From Sternotherus odoratus (Eukaryota; Chordata; Testudines; Kinosternidae): 64,000 bases of DNA. Within the stretch, counting starts at the first letter, position 1; each line of letters opens with the position of its first letter. The DNA is taken from assembly GCA_032164245.1 (NCBI GenBank), contig JAVMKO010000006.1, positions 11,733,001 to 11,797,000 on the forward strand, written 5' to 3'. The notes beneath the pieces are model-generated. The model did no database searches. It was not told where the DNA came from and saw only the letters and a list, made by a program, of their open reading frames with translations. A program made the position numbers and the translations under genes. Shown one piece after another: positions 11,810-22,903 of the stretch.

Positions 11810-11935
11810 TTAGCAGCCATGTTAGTCTGTATCTGTAAAAAAAAGACGAGGAAGACTTTGTAGCACCTTAGAGACTAAACTTAGAAATAAACTGGTTAGT
11901 CGCTAAGGTGCTACAAAGTCTTCCTCGTCTTAGTA
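11810..11935. repeat. Inverted terminal-repeat fragment, Penelope-like type
   Basis: AGCCATGTTAGTCTGTATCT is followed by GAAGACTTTGTAGCACCTTA and then by its reverse complement TAAGGTGCTACAAAGTCTTC. The two arms meet tail to tail. Related stretches lie at 44364 and 52796. I recall this high-copy reptile repeat as terminal repeat of a Penelope-like retroelement, which often inserts as inverted copies; the family name is from memory and not verified. Confidence 0.55.
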
Positions 11936-12021
11936 AACGAAGTGTCATTCATTGCCAAATTCAAACTTAGCTGGGGTTTGATGTCAAAATCTGGGTTCAT
12001 TAACCTTTCCTGTTTTTGCTA

Positions 12022-12358
12022 CACTAGAACCTCAGAGTTATGAACACTTTGGGAATGGAGGTTGTTCGTCATTCTGAAATATTCGTAATGCTGAACAAAA
12101 TATTATGGCTGTTCTTTTAAAAGTTTACAACTGAACATTGACGTAATACAGCATTGAAATTTTACTATGCAGAAGAAAAATGCTGCTTTCCCTTTACTTT
12201 TTTTAGTAGTTTACGTTTAATACAGTACTGTATTCTCCCCCCCCTCCTTTTTTTTTGGTCTGTGCTGTTGCCTAATTGTGTACTTCTGATTCCAAATGAG
12301 GTGTGAGCTCGATTGGTTAGTTCCTAACTCCAGTGTATGTAATTCTGAGGTTCTACTG
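12022..12358. mobile_element. Tigger-like (pogo/Tc1-mariner) element, non-autonomous
   Basis: Left end CACTAGAACCTCAGAGTTAT and right end ATTCTGAGGTTCTACTG are inverted repeats and both ends are flanked by TA, the target duplication of Tc1/mariner elements. The 337-bp interior has no transposase. The AACCTCAGAGTTA terminus is typical of Tigger-type elements. Confidence 0.75.
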
Positions 12359-12360
12359 TA

Positions 12361-13329
12361 TTTTCTTAACAAAAAAACAAGACTCGAAGCTGAAGAAATA
12401 AATTCAAATGCCTTTATTCAACTCCTCCTAGAAGGGAGATTTATCCTTTTTACTAATCTTCTGTCCTGAGGACATAAGTTTGCATGATCATTTATCTCCT
12501 AAAGAGCTTGAGGAATATGTGTTCTGCCTTGTGGCCTGACCTCCTGACACACAGAATGTGCCTGCAGGTAATGGCATGGAAGAAGAAATTCTCTCTGAAG
12601 GCATTTTAACAGCTATTTTATATTTGTTCCTAGGATAGCACCTACTTTTCACTTAATATGATAAAAGTGCAAGTCCATAGGCCTAATTTAAATGTGTCTT
12701 TATTCTGCAACCTACAGTTCTGCAGCAGAGACAAGGGGAAAACAGAATCACCCTCCCAGGATGGGTGTTGTGGCCAAGAAGAATCTCATTAAAAATCAAT
12801 TCCTCATGTCCGTAAAACAAGTTTATTTTGTCTTGCAGGAGCCTGCTGTTAGCACTTACACAGTTCCATTGTGTGGAATTCTTGCCTGCTAGTTGTATGC
12901 CAAACTGCACACTGAACCATTAACAATTACAATAGTATGCTAACTTTTTCAATATTTTTGGTGTCATTTATTGCAGGTTATTATGCCAGCGTGTGGTATC
13001 TTTTTACATATGTTGTTAATAATGATCACTTGTTTAGGTTCTGAAGATTCAGACAAGACATGCAATATTTACATTTTGTAAAACGGGAAATGATCAGAGC
13101 AGGAATGTGATTGGCCGCCAATGGCTCCAGCTGCGCAGGTATTCAGCATTAACCCTCACAGGTCAGGATTTACTAGCCAACTGTTGCAAAAATATAATGC
13201 AAAACACATTGTATAAGCACAACAAGACAAGTCAATACAAGTTAATTAGATACTGATCTACCTTTCGCAGGTGGGGGTGAAAGGCACTTGCACTTTGACC
13301 TTGTGTTTCCAAATATATACCAAATACCC
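12361..13329. other. Intergenic DNA, nothing recognised
   Basis: AT-rich, no repeats with clear ends, no coding exon. Short frames on both strands near 12690-12900 overlap each other and look like chance. Confidence 0.45.
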
Positions 13330-13830
13330 ACACTTCTCAGGTATGACCACACACATCCCTGCGTGACCTTGGGCAAATCATTAAATCTCTCTGTACCGCT
13401 GTTCTCCATCTGGAAAGCGGAGATGATGATAAATACTTCCTTCATCTGTCTTGTGCAGACAAATCCTAAATACACAAGTAAATTAATCCAGATTAAGGTA
13501 GGATGTGAATTTAAAGAGGATTAAGAATTCCTGATTAACTCCATGTGTGAAAACCCTTATTCTGGAGTCAGCGTGCCTTATTCCAAATTAGTTTAGGGCG
13601 GTGGATCTACCCTTCTTTATTCCACACCCTATCTTAATTTCTTGGAGCTAATTTGGAATAAAACACTCTTATTCCAGAATAAGAGCGCCTACATGTGGAG
13701 TTAATCGGGAATAGTTAATCGTGAATAACTCTCTATGTAGACATGCCCTTAGGTTATAAAATCTTCAGGGCAGGGATTATCTCTGTATATCTGTGCAGTG
13801 GCTAGTAAAATAAGGTTCTGATCTTGGTTG
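13330..13830 (+). repeat. MIR-like SINE interrupted by a MITE
   Basis: GTGACCTTGGGCAAATCATT, CTCTCTGTACC and CATCTGGAAAGCGGAGATGA follow the MIR centre on the plus strand. The matching tail (CTTCAGGGCAGGGATTATCT, then GTTCTGATCTTGG) resumes after the insertion at 13496-13748. Both halves are in the same orientation. Confidence 0.6.
13496..13748. mobile_element. Harbinger-type MITE within the MIR copy
   Basis: The right end GTAGACATGCCC followed by TTA is typical of Harbinger-type MITEs. The left part GATTAACTCCATGTG and CTTATTCTGGA is inverted relative to CCAGAATAAGAG and ATGTGGAGTTAATC on the right. A TTA also flanks the presumed left end at 13493-13495. The left 15 bp are diverged, so the left edge is uncertain. 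Confidence 0.6.
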
Positions 13831-15673
13831 AAACATCTAGTCTAAGCACTTCTATAACACATGTGATGATGATAATCAACTCTATGTAATTTAAAAGTGT
13901 TAACTGAGATTACTGATCTTTTTTGTAAATTTGGGGAAGGCATAAAAATGCACACAATACTATTCAAGGTACTGTTAACCTCCTAATGTTTTATTGTTGG
14001 GTTAATCACAGCAGGTTGCTTCAGTCTTAAATATCAAGAATAATCCACACATTTATTCTAGGTTGACTTCACCATTGATTAAGCAAGCAGTGAATGATGA
14101 AGGAAAAAGTGAAAATCAAATTTATAAACTCTGAGTTTAATGTATCTAATCTGTTATTTTAGTAATAGTAGCAAAGGGGGGCTGACCTTGTATGTCTAGT
14201 ACATCCTGAGCTCCTGGGGTGGGATTTTCAAAGAGTTGTTAGGCTGTTAGGCACCCAACTCCTGTTGACTTTCATTTGAAAAGCCTCTTTAAAAATTCTA
14301 ACCCTAGGGATTTAAATGAAAGTTTTGTGTGCAAGAGAAATGTAAGACTGGAATCAGAGTATGCCCACATTTTAAAACTGCGAATTAAAATGAGTTCTTA
14401 TATGATTGCTTATTGAAATCACACAATATTATTTTGCAACAATGCATATTTATGTAGATACTAATTAATTGCCCGGTCACCATTGTGTCTAGACCCTAAG
14501 AAATTCACAATGTATTTCATACAATTAGACCTAGCTTATAAAATCTTTGGGGATGGGACAGTCTTTCTGTTCTGTGTTTGTAGAAAAGCGAGCACAGTGG
14601 AGTTCTGGTACATGGCTGGGTCTCCCTGATGCTACTATAATACAAAGAAATAATAAATGATCTTTTTCTTCTTATCAAGCAGTTGGAAGGTAGGATTTCT
14701 AAATTTTAGTTAAACAGTACCAAATAAAATGTACTGCACTCAGAAATAGAATACATGACCCTCACCACTAAAAACACAGTCCATTATGTAAATTTAAGAA
14801 GCACTACCAGTACAGGGAAAGATCTAATAATCCCATCTAGTAAAGGGCAGGGTGGCACACATGTATAATGTGTGGCCATGAAACGGATAACATTTAGGCT
14901 TTCAGCACATCTTTAGACACTTTGTAGTTTATTGCTATATTTGCCTTTCCCATTATATAGAATTGTAATTAATCCTTATTATACAGTAAATAAATTAACT
15001 CATTGGTAAAATATAGGTTATTATATTGTTTAATGAAAAGCTTAAATGGTATTACTTAAAACATTTATATATTTTTGTCCTTTTATAAAAAAAAAGCTAC
15101 AAATTACTATTTAATGTTGAATTACTGCTATAATTTAACAGCAGTGAAGTGGAATGTCTAAATTCTAGATTAGATGCTTAAAGTAGCTTCAAAAATAAAA
15201 AAAACCCTAACATTTCTGGTTGCCCCAGTGCATGTTTAAAGGATTAACAAAGAAGAAGAATTTGTAAAGACAAGATTTTTTTTCTAAATCTTTGAAGAGG
15301 CCAAAAATATTCTTCAAGTTTTATTTGCTTTAAAAAAAAAGTTTTCAATTTTAAATAATTTTCATCTGAGGCTAAAATATTACAGCCAAAATATCAAAAG
15401 ATGGAAGCCTAAAGCTGATTTCAGTAGAAATGGCTGGAGATTAGCACCTTTGAAAATCAGGTTATTATTTGTGGGGGAAGCTCTCAAAGGCATGAATGCA
15501 AGTTAAACATCCAACTCCTTTTAGAGGGAGTTGAGCCATTTGTGTTTTTGAAAATCCCTTCCTAGGTGTCTTGGTATGTATTCAGGCATCTAATATTGGG
15601 AAGCCAAGTTTGAAACATGTGGCCTATTGTTTCTGTTCTGTTAGCATTTCTCCTCTGTTTTAAATGCTCTCCA
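13831..15673. other. AT-rich intergenic DNA
   Basis: Contains faint ancient repeat fragments at about 14225-14310 (GTTAGGCACCCAACTCC) and 15455-15560. The rest is AT-rich with many homopolymer runs and no support for a gene. Confidence 0.45.
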
Positions 15674-15674
15674 G

Positions 15675-15950
15675 CCTGTGGATTGTTTCACAGGCCTTCC
15701 TGTCGAAGATCAGGAGGCTGCACTCACTCCCAAGAAGACAACAGGAGCTACTGGGTCAGATCAGAAAGCTTTAGAGAAGCAGCACAATCCACTCTTTATT
15801 GGTGCTACTTTTGCTTGCTTCTGTATCTCCATTCCTGGGTTGGCTTGGGGAGTTAAGGCAGCCTCTGAAACTTTTCTTCTGTTCTGGGAAACAAGTTAAC
15901 ATAAACTTTTATAGTGCTTCCCTAGAAACATATATTTCTTTAACAAAATA
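15675..15950 (+). other. Candidate 3'-terminal exon of an unknown transcript
   Basis: A pyrimidine-rich tract ending in TAAATGCTCTCCAG (to 15674) looks like a splice acceptor. It is followed by a frame open for 74 codons from GTG at 15678 (VDCFTGLPVEDQEAAL near its start, IPGLAWGVKAASETFLLFWE near its end) to TAA at 15897-15899. AATAAA lies about 45 bases further on. The peptide has a mildly hydrophobic stretch (NPLFIGATFACFCISIPGL). I do not recognise the protein, no upstream exon is evident, and the arrangement could be chance. Confidence 0.2.
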
Positions 15951-17546
15951 AAAATACTTCCCCCTTATCAAGCATTATTATTTTACATTTACAATTTTCC
16001 TGATATACAGGAGTAATATTCCATGGTTTTCTACAACATATACATTTATGACCCTTCTGTGGCAGATCAGACTAAACATAATTCATTCACAGCTACTTAG
16101 TGCTCTGGGAAATAAACCCCTGAACTTAAATAACTATGGTGTGACGTCTGTAAAATATTATTTATGGTTAAAGAACTATTGTTCTGTACATATCAAGATG
16201 TGCCAAATGTTATAAAACAAACACTAGTCAGCAAAGTTCACTGTTTACTGGTCTAGTTACTCATGGCTTTGTTTCTGATTATAGTCCTACAAATATCTGA
16301 AAACAGAAAAAACTTGAGTGCCTTGATAATTGGTAGGCAGTTCCTGTTGTGGACCGCTACAGATTCTATTGCAAACCACTCTAATAAAAGGATGCCACAA
16401 CATAGCTAAGAATGCAATACATGATGTTCTGTCACTGAAAGACATTGATTGCCTCAAGTGCACAATCACTGCCAATACACTGTAATTCATCTGCTATTCG
16501 TTTTTGTAAATTAGTTAACAGAATGCAGGATAAAAACGTGAAATGCACATGCAAGGTGTCCAAAGGGAACTCTTGGTTCTGTGTTTTTGTTTTCTAATTA
16601 AAATCCAACTGTGTGTGTGTGTTTGTTAAAAAACTAAGTATTTTCCACACAAAAAATTCAAGACAAACAAAATATGTTCATTTTATTCAAATTTGTTGCA
16701 TAGAACTTTGCAAGATTTTCAAAGAGACAAAATTTTAAAAAGTGTTATTTTGGGGAAAAAATTGTTTTCCCCTCCTTTGTCCCTTCCCTTTTTCAGAGGG
16801 AAAGGTTGGAACAGGATCAAAGATTCAAACAAATAAGGATCCCTTCCCCCAGTTTCTCAGTTTTTAATTGTTTAAAAAATTAATGAAAATTCAGTTTTGG
16901 TCAAAAGGTAATTTTTCATTTCAAAAAATGTTTTGGTGAAGAATGTTCAACCAACTCTAGGTGGGCAGTTTTGGCAGCTCTCATGTTTTATAATGTAGGA
17001 CTGATACTGTAGCTATTTTTTCACAAGTAAATCTCCCACTAAGATCAATAGAATTTAAATGGGACTTAAATGTTTTGCTCAGTAGGGATAGGCTTACTGG
17101 GCATGTTCTTAAGTGTTTTGCTGAATCATGGCCTAGGCTGACAGCTGATGATCCTTCCTAACTAATTGCCATGGTGCTGTAGGGAGTCAATGTGCACCAT
17201 CTAGAGGAACTCACTGACTAGCGTATAACTTATTTTTTCCTTTAATTTCATCCCATTATCCAGCTACAGCCACTGACCTGCTCTAAAAAGTTCTTCTCAG
17301 TTGCCACTCTTTTTGCTGCTGTTTGTTAAGAAACAGAAGGTTGGTGTAGGGTGATGTTCCTCTCTCCCTCCTCCCCCCACCCCATATCCTGACTCAGAGG
17401 AAAATTTTCCTGTCAGATCCACACCATAGTGCTCATCTTCCATACCCAGCATATGCAGAGCTCCCACTAGTGTCCAAGGAATGTCGTGGAGACAGCAGAG
17501 TGTCAAAGTGAGGACTGCCAGGCAGATCTGAGAGGAGAACTTTGCC
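15951..17546. other. AT-rich intergenic DNA with decayed repeats
   Basis: A TG run lies at about 16611-16626. From 16660 to 16970 the sequence has the AAAATTTT and TTTTGGTGAAGAATG composition of an unassigned common repeat, related to 21340-21740. A further old fragment is at 17020-17140. No genes are seen. Confidence 0.45.
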
Positions 17547-17549
17547 TTA

Positions 17550-17756
17550 GGGCTCGTCTTCACTAGGCTGGTCCAGGATCGATCTTCTGGTGATCGATTT
17601 ATCGCGTCTCATTAAGATACGATAAATCGATTGCCCGCGGCTCCGGAACTCCAGCTTGCCGCCGCCGTGGGGACGGGTGGTAAGTCGCCGGCAGATATGC
17701 AGACTTGCGTATCTCCCATCGATTCCCCCCCCCCCCCCCCCAGTGAGGACAAGCCC
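17550..17756. mobile_element. Harbinger-type MITE with TTA target duplication
   Basis: The left end GGGCTCGTCTTCACT and the right end AGTGAGGACAAGCCC are inverted repeats matching at 13 of 15 positions. TTA flanks both sides (17547-17549 and 17757-17759), the target duplication of PIF/Harbinger elements. The interior has a palindrome around TCGATTTATCG and CGATAAATCGA and a C run at 17727-17741. There is no coding capacity. Confidence 0.85.
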
Positions 17757-18056
17757 TTAGAGTTCCCAGAGCTAGAAGGCAAATTAAATATTTCTGTATG
17801 ATACAAAGGGAATTAGATTCTGCACTCCTCTGAAAGAGAGTTCAATTTTGGAGAGAGGGAAATCCAAAGACTTGGTATATCCAAAGATAAGTTTTGTCCC
17901 AATCCTAGGAGTTGCTGAGCACCTTCAATTCCCACAGAAATAAGTAGGCGTTGGTTGTACTCAGCAATTTTCAGGATAGTGTCTCTAATCTGTTTGAAAA
18001 GCAGATGGCTGCGGTAGCTTTATCTACTAGTCTTAATGCTCAGCAAGCCTCTACAA

Positions 18057-18450
18057 CAGTGGTCTCCAACCTTTTTAGCCGCGCGGACCGGTGAACACGG
18101 GACCTCATTGTTTGCGGCCCGGGGCGGGCGTTTCAATTTTTTTTTCCTTCCGGGCGACGGACCTTAGTATGTCCGCCGAAAAGCCGTCGAAACTCTGCTT
18201 GCGGCGTGAAACTTAACTCTGCAGACGGCGGGCTCTGTGCCCCGCCAAAAAGCCCTCTGTGCCGGCTAAAAAGCCACCGGAAGTGAAGGCGGCCGGAAAT
18301 TAGTGCTGCCTAACGCGGTCCGGAACACGAGGCGGAGGCGCGCTCTTCAGTGTCCGCCGAAAAGCCGCCGGAAGGGAATGCGGCCGCGGACCGGTACAAA
18401 TTGCTCCACGGACCGGTACCGGTCCGCGGACCGGGGGTTGGGGACCACTG
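18057..18450. mobile_element. hAT non-autonomous element, CTCTACAA target duplication
   Basis: The left end CAGTGGTCTCCAACC and the right end GGTTGGGGACCACTG are inverted repeats. The 8-bp direct repeat CTCTACAA flanks the element exactly (18049-18056 and 18451-18458), the hallmark of hAT insertion. The interior is CpG-rich with repeated GGACCGGT blocks and encodes nothing. Confidence 0.9.
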
Positions 18451-18819
18451 CTCTACAAGATGTCCTCCGACTACTGCAGGTGCACACACCCACACTCTTA
18501 CAGGCACACATTAAATAGTGAAGTGCAAATACAGAATTGCATGTGGAGTGTGCTTTGCGCATGCAAATTGGAGTGCCTGCCACTTCGGTGGGCACGTTGT
18601 TATTAACCCCACTGAAAGTGTGGGCTTATGTATATTTGTGCCACTTCTTTCTTGTGACCCGCTGATATATATATTTGGCGATTTAGTTGAACTGTAGGGA
18701 CCTGATTTTAAGAGAAGCTGAGAACCCACTCATGCTTTCCCTCATCTGTGCTGCTTCAGTTCCTGTTGACTTTCATTGGTTCGCTGGATGATGAACATGA
18801 CTGAAAAGCAGGCTGAATA

Positions 18820-19117
18820 CAGTAGACTCTCGATTATCCAGGATGATAGGGAAAAAATAATTCTGGTTAATAAAATCCTGGATAATCACCATCCATAGGA
18901 AATATGGGGAGTGGAGGTTGATTCACCAGCTATCCTGCACCGGGGGGAGGGGGTGTTGGTTCACTGGCTGCCCTGCACCCTGGTAGGGTTTTTTTGTGTG
19001 TGTGCTTGGAGCGGCAGCAAAGCCAGAGCCGCCCCTGAGAGTTGTGCATATTTTTTTTGACATCCTGGTTAATCCACATCCTGGTTAATCCAATCCTGGA
19101 TAATCGAGAGTCTACTG
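18820..19117. mobile_element. Tigger-like element with TA target duplication
   Basis: The ends CAGTAGACTCTCGATTATCC and GGATAATCGAGAGTCTACTG are perfect 20-bp inverted repeats flanked by TA. Subterminal CCTGGTTAATCC repeats lie on the right. At 298 bp the copy lacks transposase. This terminal sequence is typical of Tigger/pogo elements. Confidence 0.85.
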
Positions 19118-19185
19118 TATATTTAGCCTTTGAAGCATCTGGATCCAGTAGATCAGGCCCCGGATTGAGACTTAGGTAAACTGGG

Positions 19186-19412
19186 TCCCATTCCTGGTTC
19201 TGCCACTGATGTGCTATGTGACCTTGGATGACTCGCCTCTCTTCTCCATACCTCTGTTTCCTCTGAGTCTCCCATCCGTTGCCTTCTCTGTTTAGATTGT
19301 GAGCTCTTTGGGGCAGAGGCTGTCTCTCATTGTGTGTTTGTACAGTGCCCAGCACAGCGTAGCCCAGTTCTTGTTTCGGCCCCGTAGGTGCTACTATAAT
19401 GCAAATAATAAT
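19186..19412 (+). repeat. MIR-like CORE-SINE
   Basis: GGTTCTGCCACTGATGTGCT and ATGTGACCTTGG give the tRNA-related and CORE parts. GATTGTGAGCTCTTTGGGGC, then GTACAGTGCCCAGCACAG, give the LINE-like tail found in many amniote CORE-SINEs, ending in ATAATAATA. It is one of the best preserved MIR-like copies here. Confidence 0.7.
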
Positions 19413-19617
19413 ATAGCTCTGAAAGTTCTGTTTGTGTGTGTGTCTCTCATCACTTTAATTAAAAAAAAAAAATGCAAGTCTCTGAGGGCTACCACTTCTT
19501 CTGTAACACCCCAGCCTCCAGTTCTGCCTTTATTCAATTTGAAGTTAAAATGTTTATAGCTATGAAGTATGGAAAAAGCTGGATCCCTTAGTTGAAAGCA
19601 CAGGGTTATTTACACTG

Positions 19618-19735
19618 TATGGGGTGACCAGACAGAAAGTGTGAAAAATCAGGACAGTGGTGGGGGGTGATAGGAGCCTATATAAGAAAAATACACCAAA
19701 ATTACCCTAATACTGGATGGTGCATGTCCTTGGGG
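19618..19735. repeat. MITE-like fragment, GGGTGACCAGA family
   Basis: GGGGTGACCAGACAG, GTGAAAAATCAGGACAG and AGGAGCCTATATAAGAAAA match the better copy at 33645-33762. The right inverted end is degraded here. Confidence 0.55.
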
Positions 19736-19953
19736 CTGGTCTAACTAAACAGAATCAAATTAAAATATTTCATAAAATTACAGCATTTTTTCTTGAAAAA
19801 TGGGATCATTTTTTTACTTTTCTTTACTGGGCCTGGATTTCATGTTTCATTAAAAGCAGCATTCAGCAGACTTCCTGTTTTCAAAAATTATGGGGTGATG
19901 GTACCCCCTAGTGGAAGATTAAGAGAAGTCCTGCAACAATTTACTGTTTGCAA

Positions 19954-20141
19954 TGTTATTGGAGCCATGTTGGTCCCAGGATATTAGAGAGACAAGGTGG
20001 GTGAGGTAATAGCTTTTATTGGATCCACTTTTAAAAGTTGTGTGAGAGACAAGCTTTTGAGCTCTGTGTAGCTTGAAAGCGTGTCTCTCTCACCAACAGA
20101 AGTTGGTTCAATAAAAGATATTACCTCACCCACCTTGTCTC
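19954..20141. repeat. Inverted Penelope-like terminal repeats
   Basis: Left arm GAGACAAGGTGGGTGAGGTA (19991 onward) and right arm TACCTCACCCACCTTGTCTC (to 20140) are inverted copies of the same end, which also carries AATAAAAGATATTACC. The right arm follows GAAAGCGTGTCTCTCTCACC. I recall this as an end of a reptile Penelope-like element; family name unverified. Confidence 0.55.
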
Positions 20142-20652
20142 AATTAACTGCGACAGCTTAATCACAGCATGTCCAAGGGAAATGTAAAAGTTCCACATGC
20201 TAGTTGGGTTTTTAAAGCTAATGAGAAATTAGGGAGATGAATGCTAGGGGTGGGACCTCTTTCCAGCTGTGCACTCCACCCTGTGAAGGGTAACAGAGTT
20301 CAGTGCAGTTAATTTGGGGTGCAGTTTAAGGGAGCTCTGTCCTGCAGTAATTTTTCAAAAATCAGGGTTCTGTGGGGGCTTTACCATCCATAAGCCTGCT
20401 GGGAGGACTGACATTGGGGATACAATGCTATTGCCTTTCCCCAGAAACAGTCTGTGGAGCCTACAGCCAGGTAGAATACCTGTAAGGGGTTGGGGCGCAT
20501 GCTCCCTGATTGTTACTACACCTCTGTTGGTTGTTGTTGTTGGTAGTGGTGTAGCTTATGCTAGCTGTCTGTACTGACTTCAGTCTGCAGGACAGTGTGG
20601 GAGAAGGGGGAGGGCCAAGCCATGATAACCCCCAACCCCTTTGGCGTTTGCA
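20142..20652. other. Intergenic DNA between two inverted-repeat elements
   Basis: No recognised element or exon. A GTTGTTGTTGTTGGTAG stretch lies at about 20528-20545. Overlapping open frames on both strands look like chance. Confidence 0.4.
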
Positions 20653-21040
20653 GTATTGTAGTCCTGTTGGTGCCTGAATATGAGAGACAAGGTAGATGAG
20701 ACAGTATCTTTTATTATACCAACAATCAAGTTCCCAGCAAGCCTGGGAACTTAAATTTGTAACCCTGCTGGACACTAAAAAACATGGACTTAACAGAGAC
20801 ACTGGTTTTATAATTAATTAGAACACACCCTCCTGCCTGCTGACCCCCAATTGCCCACTTCTCTTCAAGTGGTCTCTAGCATGTTTGAACCCCTTGTGCT
20901 TAACAATCTGTATTTATCTTGGGCACTCTGATTGTCTCTCAAGACCCGAAGAAGAGTTCTGTGTAGCTCAAAAACTTGTCCCTTCCACCAGCAGAAGTTG
21001 CTCTAATAAAAGATATTACTTCACCTACCTTGTATCTCTT
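20653..21040. repeat. Penelope-like fragment with inverted end
   Basis: The right portion (20735-21040) is one strand of the element end, closing with ACCCGAAGAAGAGTTCTGTG and AATAAAAGATATTACTTCAC. The left portion (20681-20720) is an inverted copy of the last 40 bp. This tail-to-tail arrangement matches the neighbour at 19954 but the copy is longer. Confidence 0.55.
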
Positions 21041-22895
21041 GTGGTGTATTTGAGGGACTAGATAGGCCCCATTTCCTTTTTCTGGGGGCAATTTTGTGCT
21101 TTCAAATTTGAAGGTCCTGATCCTGCAATTGGATCCTTCAGACCACACAGACCCACATGGAAGTCAGATCTAGGTAGTGCACAGATCAGGTGATTATCTG
21201 TCTAAGTAGTAGAACTTTCAGGAGACAATCTGGATCATGGAAAGTAAACAGTTGCATAGATACTGTATTGGGAGCCTAGTTTACTCCCCGAAGACAATTG
21301 AAAGGAAAAATAAATTTGAGAATACTCTCTATATATCTGGTCAAAAATTTTCACACTAAATAATTTTCTGACTGATAAAAGGCCTTTTTTTTTAAAAAAA
21401 AATGGAACTCTTCACAAAAATTGTGACATCTTTGAAAATTTCTGCAACATTTTAATCATTTGAAATAGAATACATTTATTGAAACTGTGTTTAAATCATT
21501 ATAGAACATAGGTTTTGGTAACCAAGAATGTTCAAATAATTAGTTAGAAGACAATATTAAATTACTAGAAACTGTGATTTTGATATATAAAAAATGTTCA
21601 TTAATGATTCTGAACATGATTTTGGGAAACCTATTTTTAAAATTGGCCAAAATTTAGCAGAAACTTTAAAAAACAAATTTAAAATAGATTCATTTTGAAC
21701 CTTCTAAAACAAAATTTACCACAAAACTGTTTTTTTCCATTTTATTATTAGCTCTAGATTTGAATTATGTTGTTCTCAATGATGGTATCCAAACTCATGT
21801 AGCATGGCTTGAATTTTACCAAATAACACCAAAAAATATATCTTACGTGTAGATGGTAGATGTTTGGTAACAATAGACTGGATCTTGCGTCCACAGAAAT
21901 CAACAGAAGTAGATATGAGCTATTGTCTGTCTGTGGCAAACCTTGAACACATTCAGTGATACAAAATTGAATCTGGATTTTCACTTATGTTTGCATTTGT
22001 TTTGGCAACCTTCTTTATTTAAAAAAAACATTTCTCAGTATATATTTCAGGGTGGGTCAAAGGAGACAACCAGCTAACCTATATTTCTTTATACGGAAGG
22101 GTGCTGTAATTTGCTTCTGATGGGTTCCAGACTATGCAGAAAACTCCAGCAAAGTGGCAGTCATTGAACCATTGGGAGAAGAGTCTGAAAGCATAATAAA
22201 AGTTGTATCCGTTGTAATTCAATTATACATTTTTTTTTGGATAATGAGATGCACAGGGAGCTGTACTCCCACACTTGGGAATCCTTTTTTATCACTTTTT
22301 TATCACTTTTTAAAGAATATTAACAAAACACTTCTACTACTATTAGATTTCAACAGAACAAGTGCATGAAACACGTTGGGTTTGTATTTTTTTAAGAATA
22401 TGGTTATAAGATAGAGTCTAGAGCCAGAGAAAATAAAGAACATATTAACAGCATGTCTGGATCATGGACTCTGATCATTCAGATGTGTGTTATTGTGCTT
22501 GACATGCTAGTATTTTACTCCTTAATTTGTTGTGTTATTGGACTTTATAGGAATATGACAGTATGCCTTTACTGTGTTTGTGACTCCTCTAGTAGGGCTC
22601 ACCATGTTCTGTGTTTTGGAAGCCACCAGTTAGAGGAGCAGTATAAATATAGCTAGGCCTTTCCTGTTTGTGAATAGTTTGTAAACACGGTTATTTGTAA
22701 ACAAGCTGCGGGGTATGGTTTCTTCACGCTGTTGACTGTTGTGTAAAGAGCAAAAGACCCAAGTTATGTGTACAGCTACAGCATCCCGATGTTTATGCAC
22801 ATTCAATGTCATGGTTCATTTTGAGAATTTACAGGCTTGATACTGAACACTTTGGACTTGATCCAACTGAGCACTTAAGCACACATCCTTCAATG
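21041..22895. other. AT-rich intergenic DNA
   Basis: Between 21340 and 21740 an AAAATTT-rich stretch resembles 16660-16970 and is probably a decayed repeat. Nothing else is recognised; short frames near 21754-22656 are isolated. Confidence 0.4.
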
Positions 22896-22903
22896 GATGG
22901 GGC

